A stretch of DNA of 64,000 nt from Chionoecetes opilio (GCA_016584305.1 JACEEZ010018880.1:62001-126000), one strand, 5' to 3'; positions 1 through 11,889 are shown, counted from the stretch's first letter. The notes: generated by a model not told the origin, from the letters alone. Numbers and translations: made by a program.

Positions 1-229
1 GCTCTTCAAGAGACATGTACGGCTCCTGCCACCTACTTAAAAATGTCCAATTTATCATTAAAGAAAGGAGCTAAAATTCTGGCGTAGACGCCGCAGTACA
101 ATAATGTACATGACCTGGGTCCTGGGTCTCTAGGAAAATATTGAGATGAATTTTTGTACTTATTAATATTATTATCATTATAATTATTACTAAGGTGTAT
201 ATTATCCTATCTGTGGGTATATTTAACTC
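1..229. other. AT-rich unique-looking sequence
   Basis: No open frame, tandem repeat or inverted repeat was recognised here. It leads into the fold-back arm that begins near 246. Confidence 0.4.
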
Positions 230-1640
230 CCATAGGGTGTTATGGAGGGTATTTTGGTACTTAATTCCAGCCAGTAATTAAGTACGAGGTTAAAAGTGCT
301 TTTTTCCAATGTATTTTGATGTGTTAAGAATGATGGTCACATTCAGAATCGTCAGAAATGCATAATTTTGCAGTGAACCCCTTTATCCCTGCTTTAGGTT
401 AGGCTACTCAACCAACATCCAGGTTAGGTTAGCGAACTAGCGAGGGTTCTTGGGGGCACAGCTCCCCAGTTATGTCAGGTTACGTAACCAATATTTATGT
501 ACAGGGAGGTCCCGTTATACGAGCATTCGGTATACGAGAATCCGATGATACGAGAGGTGGAAATTAGGGTCTATTTTCAATATACGAGATCGAAAATCCA
601 ATGATACGACATTCAAACTGGGGTGAGTAAAATTATCAAGTTCAAAATGCGCGCCCTACCACTCCCAGGCTGGACAAAGGGGGATTTGGTTGACCCCAGT
701 GAGGTCACCCCTAGCAAGCCTTGTCCTGAAGGGTAATTAAGCATATGGCGCTGCCTGACATTTAGGGGTAATTAGCCAGGTGTGCGGCTCCAACCTTGGG
801 ACAGCAGTCAGGTCACCCCTAGCAAGGCGTGACCTGAAGGGTAATTAAGCATATGGCGCGGCCTGACCTCTAGAGGTAATTAGCAGGTGTGGGGCCCCAA
901 CCTTGGGACCACTACACTACCTTCTCTTGTATCACGCGGCGTCCCCTACATTACAACGTCTTTTTAGCTTGTTATGTATGTTTTATGTTTAATTAATGTG
1001 CAGTTATGTTATTTTGTGTTATTTTCTCTTTCAGAATGCTTTTTCTACAGAATAGGTAGTACAGTGTGGGTAATATAGACGCTGTGTGTTTGTTGTGTTT
1101 GCTATAGTTTATTTTAGCTTCAAAAACATGTCTTTTTTTTTCTTTTTTTTGTTGAAATTTTTTAATTGATGGGGTCCTGGAACCAAACCTATATTTTACC
1201 ATTAGTTATGGGTTTCGTTATACGAGATTTCGCTTTACGAGTATGCCAGGTGGAACCTAACTGCTCGTATCTTCGGGACCTCCCTGTATTGTAGCCAACT
1301 GCAGTTTTACCGTTGTAGTTAAAGATTTAACTTGAGATATTTCCAGGAATAGGTTAGTAATTCCCATAAATTTTACATAGCGCTTACCGCATATATTTTA
1401 CGTCATGCACATAATATACGTACTATCAGTATTATAGTATAAAACTCTTTTCCACTTTCCCCGCCTAAAACCCTGCGTTCCCGACGGGTCCCCAGGGTTG
1501 TTATGGAGGGGGGGGATCACTGCAAAATGAGGCTTTTCCGACGTTTTTTAATGGGATCATTATTCTTAACCATCAAAAACAGGGGGAAAAAGGTATTTTG
1601 ACCTCGTACTAAATTAGGTTAAAAATCCCAAATTTTCCCT
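230..1640. repeat. Fold-back repeat FB-0, interrupted by a MITE
   Basis: A left arm near 246-375 (GGTATTTTGGTAC..., AAGTACGAGGTTAAAAGTGC, TTAAGAATGATGG, TTTTGCAGTGA) recurs in reverse complement near 1508-1640. Between the arms lie short GGTTAGGTTAG stretches (397-433) and a 785-bp MITE. The same core recurs at 23.8-25.2 kb without the MITE, and related arms occur at 10.3-11.8 kb, so this is a dispersed family. No coding sequence was recognised. Confidence 0.7.
502..1286. mobile_element. Tigger/pogo-like MITE (non-autonomous), TA target duplication
   Basis: Both ends read CAGGGAGGTCCCG... inward, as near-perfect terminal inverted repeats continuing into TATACGAG/ATACGAG, and each end is bordered by TA (500-501 and 1287-1288). 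TA duplication and CAG-initial ends are typical of the Tc1/mariner superfamily, especially the pogo/Tigger group. The 785-bp interior has repeated TATACGAGA motifs and no transposase, so the element is non-autonomous. The homologous repeat at 24.84-24.90 kb lacks the insert (...CCAATGTCTG-TA-TTGTATT...), which confirms the boundaries. Confidence 0.85.
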
Positions 1641-1898
1641 TTAGGTGAGGAAATTTTAGTTTCGAAATTTTTCATTCGAATTTATAGCGGCCCTCAGCAC
1701 TGTTCTTTCCCAAGTTGAAAAAAAGGGCTCTTCTGAATTCGGGTTGCGACTTCTGCCCTAATTCTTGCACTTACAAGAAAACGAGAAAATAGCCAGGCCC
1801 AACATCTGAAGGCACAGTCTGACAGATAAAATCATCAATCATTTCCAGCCAAAAGGGGAAGGGGTCAGAAAGCAAGGTAGCGGTTTACGGGGGAAGTA

Positions 1899-2623
1899 CG
1901 GGGAGGTCCTTTATACGAGCTTTTCGGTTACGAGAATCGATATAGAGGTATAAATCGGGTCTATTTTCAATATACGGATCGAAAACCCAATGATAACATC
2001 AGACTGGGGTGATTAAATTATCAAGCTAAAATGCGCGCCCTACCACCCCCGGGGTGGACAAATGGTTGACCCCAGTGAGGCCCCCCTGCAAGCCGGACCT
2101 AAAGGGAATTTAAGCATACAGTGCGCCCTGACTTTTATGGGTAATAGCAGGTTTGCGTCCCCAACCTTAGGCCGCAGCGGTCCCCTAGCAAGGCGGACCT
2201 AAGGGGAAATTTAAGCAAGGCGGGGCCTCCCTTTGGGGGAAATTTTAGCAGGTGTGCGGCCCAAAACTGGGACCCTAACTACCTCCTTGTATCCGCGGCG
2301 TCCCATAATTACAACGTTTTTTTGTTTTTATGCATTTTTTAAATTTTTAATTTAATGTGCAGTTTGTTATTTGGGGCTTTTTTCTCTTTAGAATGCTTTT
2401 TACAGAATAGGTAGTACAGTGTGGGAAAATATAGACGCTGTGTGTTTTTTGTGTTTGCTAGATTTTATTTTAGCTTGAAAAACATGCTTTTTTTTTTTTT
2501 TTTTTTAAATTGGGGGTCCTGGAACCAAAACCCTATATTTCCCTTATTTAGTGTTTCTTTTTATACGGATTTCGTTTTTACAAGTAGCCGGTGGAAACCC
2601 AACTGCTGTATTTGGGCCCTCCG
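1899..2623. mobile_element. Degraded second copy of the Tigger-like MITE
   Basis: The order of recognisable blocks matches 502-1286 (GGGGAGGTCC at the left end, TATTTTCAATATACGGATCG, AAAATGCGCGCCCTACCAC, GGGCCCTCCGTA at the right end). The copy carries dozens of small indels, mostly lost dinucleotides and expanded homopolymers. Much of this could be consensus error rather than decay. It has no coding capacity. Confidence 0.75.
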
Positions 2624-2689
2624 TAAAATATATTAGGGTGCCCAGATTGTTTTAGTAAAAAATAAAATAAGGATTCAAGGCCCATATTC

Positions 2690-3540
2690 AAAAAAATTTC
2701 GGGCGGGGGGTGAGACCCCCCTGCGTGGGGATAAATACGGGGGGAAAATATTCGGCGAGCGGGTGAGACCTCCCTGCGTGCTGGATAATACTGGGGGGGG
2801 ATATTCAGGCGAGGTGGTGAGCCCTCCCTGCGGCTGGGATGAATACTGGGGGGGAATTTTCGGGCGAGCGGGTGAGACCTCCCTGCGTGCTGGATGAATA
2901 CTGGGGGGAATATTCGGCGAGCGTGGTGGACCTCCCTGCGTGTGGGTGAATACTGGGGGGGAAATATTCAGGCGAGCTGGTGAACCTCCCTGCGGCTGGG
3001 ATGATACTGGCGGGGAATACAGGCGAGCTGGTGGCCCTCCCTGGTGCTGAGATGAATACTGGCGGGGAATATTCAGGCGAGCGTGGTGGGACCTCCCTGC
3101 GTGCTGAGATGAATCGCGGGGAATTTTTAGGCGGCGGGTGAGACCCCCCGGTACGGGATGAATATGGCGGGGAATATTCAGGCGAGCGTGGGGGAACCCT
3201 CCCTGCGTGCTGGGATGAATATGGCGGGGAATATTCGGCGAGCGTGGTGGACCTCCCTGCGTGCTGGGGATGAAAAATGGCGGGGAATATTCAGGCGACG
3301 TGGTGAGACCTCCTGCGTGCGGGGTGAATATGGCGGGGAAATTCAGGCGAGCGTGGTGAGACCTCCTGCGTGCGGGGAAAATAGGCGGGGAATTTTCAGG
3401 CGAGCTGGTGAGCCCCCCCCTGGTGCGGGGATGTACTGGCGGGGAATATCGGGCGGCGTGGTGAGACCTTGCGTGTGGGAGAATATGGCGGGAATATTCG
3501 GGCGAGCGGGTGAGCCCTCCCGCGTGCGGGGATAATAAAT
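2690..3540. repeat. Minisatellite, period about 57 bp
   Basis: About fifteen imperfect units carry GGGGAATATTCAGGCGAGCG, then TGGTGAGACCTCCCTGCGTG, then CTGGGATGAATA. Unit length drifts by a few bases because of indels. Open frames across it arise from the repeat and do not look like a gene. Confidence 0.85.
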
Positions 3541-4295
3541 CCCCGAGAGACTCTTGGTGAAGGTTTACTTTCCACTCCCCCTTTTAGCCACACAGGTTTG
3601 CTTAAAAAAACCATGGGGGGGTTTATAATAATTTTGTGACAAATTTAAATTTGAAATGACAGGGATCGACAGGGAAAATGACAGTAGTTAAAAGAATTAT
3701 AAGGTTTTATGACATAAATCTCAATTTAATGGAAGGGACAAAAATCTGGTAAGGCCAGTTTAAAAAAATAGGTAATAGTAGAATAGCAGATGGAATAGTA
3801 GATATAGCAGAGGGAAATATGTGATACTAGTAGGGGTTTTAATATGTAGATATATAGCTGGTAAATATGTAGATACAGCTAGATGGTAATAGTAGATACT
3901 GATATGGCAATACTCTCAAAATTTCGTTGATGATTTTTTTACTACCACTATAGGAAGGTTAGATTTATATTTTTTGTATAACTTACTAAGCAGGATGTCG
4001 ATTTCTGTGGTCCTTACCGGCCGTCAGTCTGGGCCGACCCCTTGTGAGACGGTGCTAAACCAGTAGCCCCCATCCCATATATGGGAACGGGGATACCCAG
4101 CCTGGTTTTTTGGGAAGCAACACGTGTGGGCCCCGCCCCCCCGGCCGGGAGGATGTACGCGGAAAGTGAGAGGTTCGGCCGAAACCCTTTATTATGATGC
4201 CTGGGAGGAGAGGGGAGAAGCCACGGAGAGCGCACAAGCGCCCCGAGGGCCCCGGGGGGAGCAGTGTTTTTAGTCACACACTGGGGGTTTGTCAG
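3541..4295. other. Non-coding spacer with an imperfect microsatellite
   Basis: 3770-3915 is a degenerate run of AGTAGATA/ATAGCAGATGG motifs. 4014-4260 is GC-rich and open in two minus-strand frames, but shows no domain and no codon-like structure. Nothing else was recognised. Confidence 0.4.
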
Positions 4296-4870
4296 AGTTT
4301 TGTAAAGACATTAACTGTTCGGGCCCGTCTTTTAAAAATTTAGTATCAATGGCCGTTATTTAACACACAGGAGTGTCAGAGTATTGTACGACTTTTAAGT
4401 TGGGGCCCCCGTCTTTTAGACATAGTAGCAATGGCCGTTATTAAAAACCACAGGGGTCAGAGACGTCACAAATTTAATTTTGGGGCCCCGTTAAGCCATA
4501 GTAGCAATGGCCTTTTACTTAACACACAGGAGGTAAAGAGTACTTGCCGACTTTAAACTTTTGGGGGCCCCTGTCTTTTAGCACATTAGTAGCAATGGCC
4601 TTTACTTAACACACAGGAGTTCAGGTATTGTCACAAATTTAACTTTTGGGGGCCCCGTCTATTAGCACATTAGTGCAATGGCCTTTATTTAACACACAGG
4701 AGTGTCAGAGTATTTGTCACGACATTAATTTTTGGGGGCCCTGTTATTAGCACATGTAGCAAGGCCTTTATTAAACAACAGGAGGTCAGAGTACTTGTCA
4801 CGACTTTAATGTTGGGGCCCCGTCTTTTAGACTTTAGTAGCAATGGCCGTTATTAACACACAGCGTGACA
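4296..4870. repeat. Minisatellite, period about 85 bp
   Basis: About seven units share TTAACACACAGGAGTGTCAG, then ACTTTAACTTTTGGGGGCCC, then AGTAGCAATGGCC. The period is close to that of a C2H2 finger (84 bp), but no Cys/His spacing can be read in either direction, so it is not called a gene relic. Confidence 0.8.
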
Positions 4871-7039
4871 TTATATTGTAAAACTTCAAGGTACAAGATA
4901 TATTTTTATATAGTTTTAACAGTATACAGTAAACCCTCTCGTAGCCAGACCCTCAGTATTCCCCTTTCCCATTATTCGGAACCCTCTCTTTTTTTTAGGG
5001 GTGAGTAGGGGTCAGACGGAGTCAGTGAGGTTAGAGGCAGGCAGCCAGGAAGCCAGGCAGAGGCAGAGCTTTAAGACCCATCACGAGCAATACATTGTTT
5101 TACTGAAATTGTGGTTTCTTGTTGGCCAAATTTTGTATTGGCAAGTGATCTGGGGCCCTTTGACCCTTTGGACCCAGATCCAGCAACGGGGTCGTATCCC
5201 CCAGCTACCCCCCGCTCTCCCACGCCTAGATACTACCGCCTTATACCGTTCCAAAAAACCTCCCTCTTTGGGTATTTAAAACCCCATTCACTGCGGTGGT
5301 AAAAAATAGGGTCTCTGTATTAGGGTTCACGCGGGGTACATATATGGTTTCGGGTTTTTAAACTGGCCTCAATGATATTATGGGAAAATCGTTGTGATAG
5401 GGTATGGAAACGTGTTAAGTTTTGGATTAATAGAACCCTCTTTTTCTGTTGCGGAGTTAGTGTGACTAAAAAGGGTCAAGCAGTACAGTACGACGTGTTG
5501 GACGTTTCCCGAGCCCTTACTTTAATGGCGAGGCTAAAGTTAAGATTTCAATAATTTTGAGGATAAAAACAGAAAATAATGAATGAATGAATGCATGAAT
5601 GAGCATTATGTACCAAAATAAGCTGTATTTTGTTGAGTAGTAAGTAGTTAGTGCGTTGGCGCAAGGTCAGGGCCCCCGTTGCTGCACTCGACGCAATCCC
5701 ACTTAGCGGTAGCCTCCCCCCAAAACCAAAAATAGATTTTTGGTAGGAATGAGATCCCATTATTTTGGGACTTTAAAATGATCGTAATTATTTTAATTTA
5801 ATTAAACCGCCGCACAGGGGGGGTAGGCCTATGAATTTTATACCGCAGTAAGGGGAAAAGGTAGGAAGGCCATGAGGGTAGGGCGAGTAAGACGTCATCA
5901 AATAGTCATCAGTCACCCGCCAATGACAAACGTTTCTAAAACTTTGGACCAACACAAGTCAAAAGGGGCGTTTTGGGCACGGGCCTTTTTAAAGGGGCGT
6001 GTCACACACACTTTTTCCATTAGTGTTTCGGGGTGGCCGCGGAACAATGTTTTCCCCCCCACTGGCTACCCCCCCACCTCAAAAACCCTTTTTAAAAACC
6101 CTTTTTAAGGTGACACGGGCACTACCCGACCTAAAAAAGACACGTGGTATAAAAGCTCACCATAATCACTAGTGAAAAACCAGTAATGATGTAAAACCCT
6201 GCCCACCCGCTGGCGAGCCCCCGCCCGCCTAGCGCCCTGCTACCCCTTCAGTCGACCGCTGTATCCGCCCCCCTGGCCTTCTGAAGAAGAAAAAGGCAGC
6301 TACCATCCCGTGATAGCACCCTAGGGACTCACCAGGGGTCATAGGGTCCTCAAGGGGTCCTCGCAGCCTACAAAAAACACCCAAAAAGGAGGAGGAAATT
6401 TCCCCCCCATCAGATATGCGTCGGCTGACAGAACAGGCTGACAGTGCGTAACTAGTCCCCTACATACTCGGCGTTTTTTCGTAGATTACTTTTTTACATG
6501 ATTTATTAAGGTTATTTATTTTGAGATTTGACATTTCTATATTTACCATATTTTATTTTTTTTTTTGGGGGGGAAAAAACCCCCCATTATTGGATCCTTT
6601 CATTTCGCGGACCCCCTCCTGGGCCCAAAAAGTGGAAAACAGAGGGTTTTCTGTAGCTTACTGGAACCCTTGGCACTTTAAAAATTCTAAAGATTTTAAG
6701 AATGGTGGCCCCGGGGTTTGCCCTACCACCTAAGCCCTCAGGATGTGTACTCTGGGCAGGACCAAAATCTGCCCTTTAAAGGGGTCACCCGGGAACACCC
6801 CCAAAGGTTTCTAACCTGTATTACATGCGTGATCCCCGTTTCCGTAACATAAAAGTACTAATAAGGGTAAAAAGAACTACATAAAATTAATGTCGTGTCT
6901 CGTGGGTCCGTATTTGTACTGTGGGTCCCCATTCAGTATCGGAAACCGTTTAAGGCGGAACCCCCTCCCCCGATCTGAGCCCGGTTCCCCGCCCTGTGGG
7001 GAACCGTCGGAACCGGTTCCGCCCGGCCCCACCGTGAGA
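4871..7039. other. Long stretch without recognisable genes
   Basis: Small open frames of 60-90 codons exist but none shows a domain, convincing start context or splice structure. Many poly-C, poly-G and poly-A runs suggest low consensus quality. A segment near 6290-6365 (GTGATAGCACC...CTCACCAGGG...TCCTC) is also seen near 18,255-18,320, so it is a dispersed repeat. Confidence 0.4.
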
Positions 7040-7500
7040 CACTGGGGTCCCCCCTACCTGTGAGGGGATGGTGTGCTCCCCCAAAATGTGAGACACTGGT
7101 GTGTCCCCTACCCGTGGACACTGGTGTGCTCCCCCTACCTGTGAGCCCCGGGGGGCTCCCCCCTACCGGAGGGCACTGGTGTGTCCCCCCCCCCTGTGAG
7201 CACTGGTGGCTCCCCCCACCCGTGAGGGGCAGGTGTGCTCCCCCTACCTGAGAATTGGGGCTCCCCCCAATGGAGACATGGTGGTCCCCCTACCTGTGAG
7301 ACCGGGTGCTCCCCCCCACCGTGAGACACTGGTGTGCTCCCCCCTTGTGAGACACTGGTGGCTCCCCCCCACCGTGAGACAGGTGGCTCCCCCCACCTGT
7401 GAGACACTGGTGGCCCCCTTACCTGGAGGGCATGTGGCACCCCTACCTGTGAGACATGGTGTGCTCCCTCTATGGAGACACTGGTGGACCCTGGAGGGAA
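7040..7500. repeat. Minisatellite, period about 28 bp
   Basis: About sixteen units of CCCCCTACCTGTGAGACACT followed by GGTGTGCT, with heavy indels. The proline/valine-rich open frames on both strands follow from the repeat and are not evidence of a protein. Confidence 0.85.
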
Positions 7501-8190
7501 ACCCAAAGCTTTTATGACCATGAAAAAGGTCTGATGGAAATTTTTCAGTAAAATTATATTATTTAAAAAAAAACTTTTTATTCCATTTTTATTAGTGCAG
7601 TTATATATGCTAAGGTAAAGAGGGAGATGCGATGCTGGATGGCCCCAGGCCACTCTGTGGCATTAGCCTTTTAGCCTTGTTGGTGGAACCCTTACCCGGG
7701 GAACGGGCTAGTGGACATTGGGTTTTTTAAAAGTTACCTTCCCCCGGGGTTCCCCCGTCCCCCTTATCATCCCCGAAAGAGAGGATGAAAAAGCGGGGGG
7801 TTTGGCCCCCGAGGCCCCGGCCCGGATTCGTAGCCAGGCGCGTGCCATACACCACGAGGCGACGATTTTAATGGGGAACCCAGAAAAAAAAGATTTGTTT
7901 AAAGGGATTTTGACGTGGACCATAATTCCCAGTACCGTAACTCATGCGTTTTAAATGGGGCGGGAAGTAGGGGATAAGCTGCCTTTTAAGTGGGACTCCC
8001 ATGCATCTTTTCTTTACCTCTGCTCATGTCTTTTTATGTTTATTTGGCCTTTTCCGTATTTTTTAATTTCTTTTGTTTAAAAATTTCACACAAGATTTGT
8101 GACAAACTTAATTATATAAGGGTTTAAAAAATATTTCTATCCTCCCCTTCGTCCCTTTTTAAATTTTATTCATAAAGAAGAAGAAAAAAT
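7501..8190. other. Spacer, no gene recognised
   Basis: A GC-rich segment at 7690-7920 is open on both strands without a recognisable domain. AT-rich sequence follows up to the zinc-finger relic. Nothing further can be supported. Confidence 0.35.
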
Positions 8191-8885
8191 TGACCCCCTT
8201 TTCAGCACTGCCCACCAGACCCGTGCTGGGGCATTACCAGGCCAGGGAGGGGGGGAGGAGGCAAAACTGTTTACACATCATCCCACAAGGAACGCCCCCA
8301 CCAACAATGCTGCACCATGGAAACACTTGTCCCAACCCACACAACCACCCCAAAAGTGGGGTCCCCCATGTGGCTGAAAATCACCCCCAGCTTGAAATGC
8401 TTCCACAGAAAAATTTGAATTCCCTAGGCCCGAAGGTTTAAGATATGCGATTTAGTCTTTTTCGAAAAGAATCTTTTCCCCCCCCTCTTTACATTCATAA
8501 TTCCCTTTACCAGGGGGTAGGGGTTCGGTGAGGCCCGACTTTGAGTGAAACTTTTTTCCCCACTTTACATTATAATTCCCTTTTACCAGTGTGTGTCAGG
8601 GTGTGTTGGTGAGGTAGACTGTTTAGTGAAACTTTTCCCACTCTTCACATTTAAATTCCTTTCACAGGTGGTAGGGTGTGTTTGGGCGGGTAGACTTTTG
8701 AGGAATCTTTTCCCCCTCTTCACATTCATAATTCCCTTTTACCCCGGGTGCAGGGTGTGTCGGTGAGGTCAGAGTTTATGAACTTTTCCCACACTCTTCA
8801 CATCATAATCTTTTCACCCGGTTGTGTCAGGGTGTTCTGGGAGGGCAGGGCAGGGGTGAATCTTTCCCACACCTTGGATTCTGGC
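8191..8885 (-). pseudogene. C2H2 zinc-finger pseudogene ZNF1
   Basis: Read on the minus strand, about six units spaced 70-85 bases contain GTGAAGAGTGTGGGAAAAG, then a TCTGACCTCACC-like helix segment, then CACCCTGACAC. This is the same skeleton as the intact fingers at 63.2-63.9 kb (C-x2-C, F, L, H-x3-H). Every unit carries indels or altered Cys/His codons, so no continuous frame exists. The 3' part (8200-8420, minus) has a GTGTTTCAAG-like segment and a following ~150-bp tail that also occur at the end of ZNF2 near 41.13-41.30 kb. This was therefore a multi-finger DNA-binding protein. Decay and assembly error both contribute, and their shares cannot be separated. Confidence 0.7.
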
Positions 8886-9300
8886 CTATCACCAGTGCCT
8901 TCGGAAAATCAAAAACCCCAGCCGCCCACAAAGAGGCACCGTCCCCGGTGCTTTTGGGCCCCCCTGCTGGCCTGTTCTTGCAGCCCTCTCGCAACACGAC
9001 TTATGACAGGCCCGCTGCTCTTGTAGAGGCCCTCAGGGAAGCTGGGCTCAGCAGGGATACACTCAGCACTGTCCTTGAGGACCAAGGGATCAGGAGTGGG
9101 AAGCACCAAGGAGTCCCGTCAGAAGCACTGGGCAGTTCCCCTGTGAGCACCAAGCACAGCACACAACTGTCACCTGAAACACGTGATGGAGGTGTCACCC
9201 AACAGGCACTGTGCCACAACAAGGTCGCCGGCAAGACTTCCACAACTTCCCAGGGTTGAAGAGGAAGAATCCTCTGACGACTCTAGAGTAAGGTAGATAT
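8886..9300 (-). other. GC-rich open segment 5' of ZNF1
   Basis: Directly upstream of the ZNF1 fingers on the minus strand is a GC-rich segment with overlapping open frames of 60-80 codons on both strands. Its position matches the leader exons 5' of ZNF2 and ZNF3, but no residue-level similarity could be confirmed by eye. It may be a leader exon of ZNF1 or unrelated. Confidence 0.3.
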
Positions 9301-9446
9301 GTTTGCCTGTTAGCTTGTTGGCACAAGCGGCTTGTCCATCCTGACGAGGAGTGCGGGGCACTCGGCAGGATACACTCTCCGTACCATGCAATGTTTCTTC
9401 CGTTTCCTGCGGCACACGGGCTTCTGGCATCATACGGCCCCGGGGA

Positions 9447-9538
9447 CTTCACGGGAGCCCCGACCCGGGACACCCTCAGCACAACCCCCGTGCCCGGGGT
9501 CTGTGCTGAGGGCGTGGACGATCGGAGCTCCCGTGAAG
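9447..9538. repeat. Nested inverted repeat
   Basis: CTTCACGGGAGC (9447-9458) pairs with GCTCCCGTGAAG (9527-9538), and CCCTCAGCACA (9473-9483) pairs with TGTGCTGAGGG (9502-9512). The two exact blocks give an interrupted hairpin of about 92 bases in a GC-rich segment. Its role is unknown. Confidence 0.8.
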
Positions 9539-9653
9539 GTGGCGCCGGGCATGTTGTATTGTAGCCATATAGAAAATGTAAGTGGTAACGGCGTGGTAAA
9601 AATTGTGTTGATGATCGTTGCAAGATTTTCAGACAAGTTTTATTTTATTTTGC

Positions 9654-9953
9654 ATTATATGTGATGCTTTCCCTCATGGAGATATTATATGTGATGCTTT
9701 CCCTCATGGAGATATTATATGTGATGCTTTCCCTCATGGAGATATTATATGTGATGCTTTCCCTCATGGAGATATTATATGTGATGCTTTCCCTCATGGA
9801 GATATTATATGTGATGCTTTCCCTCATGGAGATATTATATGTGATGCTTTCCCTCATGGAGATATTATATGTGATGCTTTCCCTCATGGAGATATTATAT
9901 GTGATGCTTTCCCTCATGGAGATATTATATGTGATGCTTTCCCTCATGGAGAT
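9654..9953. repeat. Perfect 30-bp minisatellite, ten copies
   Basis: Ten head-to-tail copies of a 30-base unit (GTGATGCTTTCCCTCATGGA followed by GATATTATAT) show no visible differences until the last unit ends. Because 30 is divisible by 3 and several frames lack stops, repetitive open frames appear on both strands. Such identity implies recent expansion or homogenisation. Confidence 0.95.
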
Positions 9954-10084
9954 GCAAACTTTCTTTCCTGTGCAACCCTTAAAATAGTGTGATTTTGCCA
10001 TTAGAAGAGATGACACATTTCTAGTAATACACTTTTTAGAAGTTTTGAATGGTAAAAAACACTCCATGTGTAAAAGTATAAAAT

Positions 10085-10150
10085 AATAACCTAATCAAAC
10101 CATTAAACTAACCTAATCTAACCTAGCCCTCAAACTAACCTAATCTAAGA
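10085..10150. repeat. Short CCTAA-type tract
   Basis: Degenerate AACCTAATCTAACC repeats, the complement of the arthropod telomere-type TTAGG motif, in an internal position. Confidence 0.7.
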
Positions 10151-10330
10151 TTTTTTGTTTGTTTGTCCAACATTTCATTGTTACTTTCACACTCGTTCTG
10201 AACTATAGAAACAGTAGAAAGGTTAAAAAATACTTGAATCCAGACACAGTCGTGTTCTAAATATTAGCCAACGTCGGTAGCGACCGCGCAGTTCTCGTCC
10301 ATTAGTTTTAGTTTTAACTGTAAAATTTTA

Positions 10331-10965
10331 GGTATTATTCTAGTGTTTGCCCAGACTTCCCCCTCGCCCCAAGACAAGCTAAGAGGCTTGGGGGAATGCG
10401 GGATATTTGGCTGGGGTACAAAATATGCGTCGCAACCACAACGTTTTTGAGTTAGGGGTGTTGTAAAAATTCCCTGAATCTAGGGAAAATGGATTGGATT
10501 TCTTCTATGTCCAGAGACGCGTGAGTCTGACGATCCTCACAAACAGAATAATGACCGGAGTGTCGAGATCCCCCGCCCCCGCTAAGAGGTTAGGTACAAT
10601 TTTGATAGGTTACCTATGGAGGAATATCGAGGTCGAGGGGGCGGCGGAACCCCCTACGCAAGGAGGTTAGGTTAGATTGTTGAGGACGGAGTTTAACGCT
10701 AGGTCAGGTTATATTCGGTTAGTTTAGGTTATTACCGGGGGGTCGAGGGGGGCGGAGCCCTCCCCCCCTAGTAGCTTAGGTAAATATCCCTAGATTTAGG
10801 GAAATTAATGTAGATCTTGGGAATTTTGACTCCTACATAACTAAAAAAATAAGTGTTTCCGACGTATGATTTGTTCCCCACCCGAAAACCCGCATTCCCA
10901 CAGGTCTGGAAGCTTGTTTGGGGGAAGGGGGGAGTATGGGCAAACGCTAGAAATTTACCGGGAAA
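10331..10965. repeat. Fold-back unit FB-A with GGTTA loop
   Basis: The left arm 10331-10485 (TTCTAGTGTTTGCCCA, GGCTTGGGGGAATGCGGG, AAATTCCCTGAATCTAGGG) recurs inverted at 10780-10965 (CCTAGATTTAGGG..., CCCGCATTCCC, GTATGGGCAAACGCTAG). The loop between the arms contains GAGGTTAGGTTAG-type tracts (10585-10735). A direct second copy follows at 11187-11806. No open frame fits a protein. Confidence 0.8.
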
Positions 10966-11186
10966 AGAGTACTTTTGACCTCGTACTCAATGACTGGTTA
11001 AAAGTACCAAAATACCGGAAGTATTACCCATTATTTCCACCTTTTGTCACTGTTTTCGGGGTTCACGCCTCGCTTTTCTCCTTATTGACCCTTCACCAGC
11101 CTTCCGTAAGGTCAGTAATCCCGTAATTTTAGGCTGGTAATGAAATAACACTGATTGGTTACAGGGAGTTTCGTACACAAGTTGTT

Positions 11187-11806
11187 TCGGTATTATTCTA
11201 GTGTTTGGCCATACTCCCCCTCTCCCACAAAACAAGCTTGGGGACCTGGCGGAAAGCGGGATATTTGGCTGGGGTACAAAATATGCGTCGCAACCACAAA
11301 GTTTTTGAGTTAGGGGTGTTGTAAAAATTCCCTAGATCCAGGGAAAATGGATTGGATTTTTTCAGAGTCCAGAGACGTGTGAACCTGACGATCCTCACAG
11401 AATGATGACCGATGTGTCGAGAACCCCTCCAACCCCCCGCTAGTTGGTTAGGTTAAATTTGGTTAGGTTAGGGTAGGTTATATTTGGGTAGGGTAGGTTA
11501 GGTTAGGTTAGGTTAGGTTAGGTTAGATTAAGTTAAGTTAAGTTAGGTTAGATTTGGTTAGGTTAGGTTAGGTTATCGGTGGGTCAAGCCCCCCACTAGG
11601 TTAGGTTACTTTTGTTTAGGCAAATTTCTCTAGATATACGCAAATTACCCTAGATCTAGGGAATTTTACCCCCCCCCCCCTTACACAACTCTTAAATTAC
11701 GTGTTTCTGATGCATTATTTGCTCCCCACCCGAGAACCCCGCATTCCCACAGGTCCCCAAACTTGTTTGGGGGAAGTGGGAGAGTATGGGCAAACACTAA
11801 AAATTT
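11187..11806. repeat. Fold-back unit FB-B with GGTTA loop
   Basis: A direct repeat of FB-A about 855 bp downstream. The left arm is 11187-11342 and the inverted right arm is 11620-11806. The loop (about 11440-11600) carries a longer, purer GGTTAGGTTA array than FB-A. The two units differ by point changes and small indels. Confidence 0.8.
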
Positions 11807-11889
11807 ACCATTGTTTCGTACCCAGGTTTTGTTAGTCGTTTCGTACACTGATTTTGAGTTTTTTCGTACATACCTGGTGTCGTTTCGTA

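Noticed and set aside
3158..3614. Frames over the 57-bp minisatellite
   Set aside because: Repeat-driven, both strands open, no domain.
4296..4870. Possible further zinc-finger relic because the period is near 84 bp
   Set aside because: No C-x2-C or H-x3-H skeleton can be read in any frame or direction.
7135..7653. 172-codon minus-strand frame
   Set aside because: Mostly the 28-bp minisatellite; the unique part has no recognisable domain.
9654..9953. Possible CRISPR-like array
   Set aside because: Units are contiguous with no spacers, and the genome is eukaryotic.
9618..10067. Repetitive-peptide frames on both strands
   Set aside because: Produced by the exact 30-bp array; no start context or flanking coding sequence.
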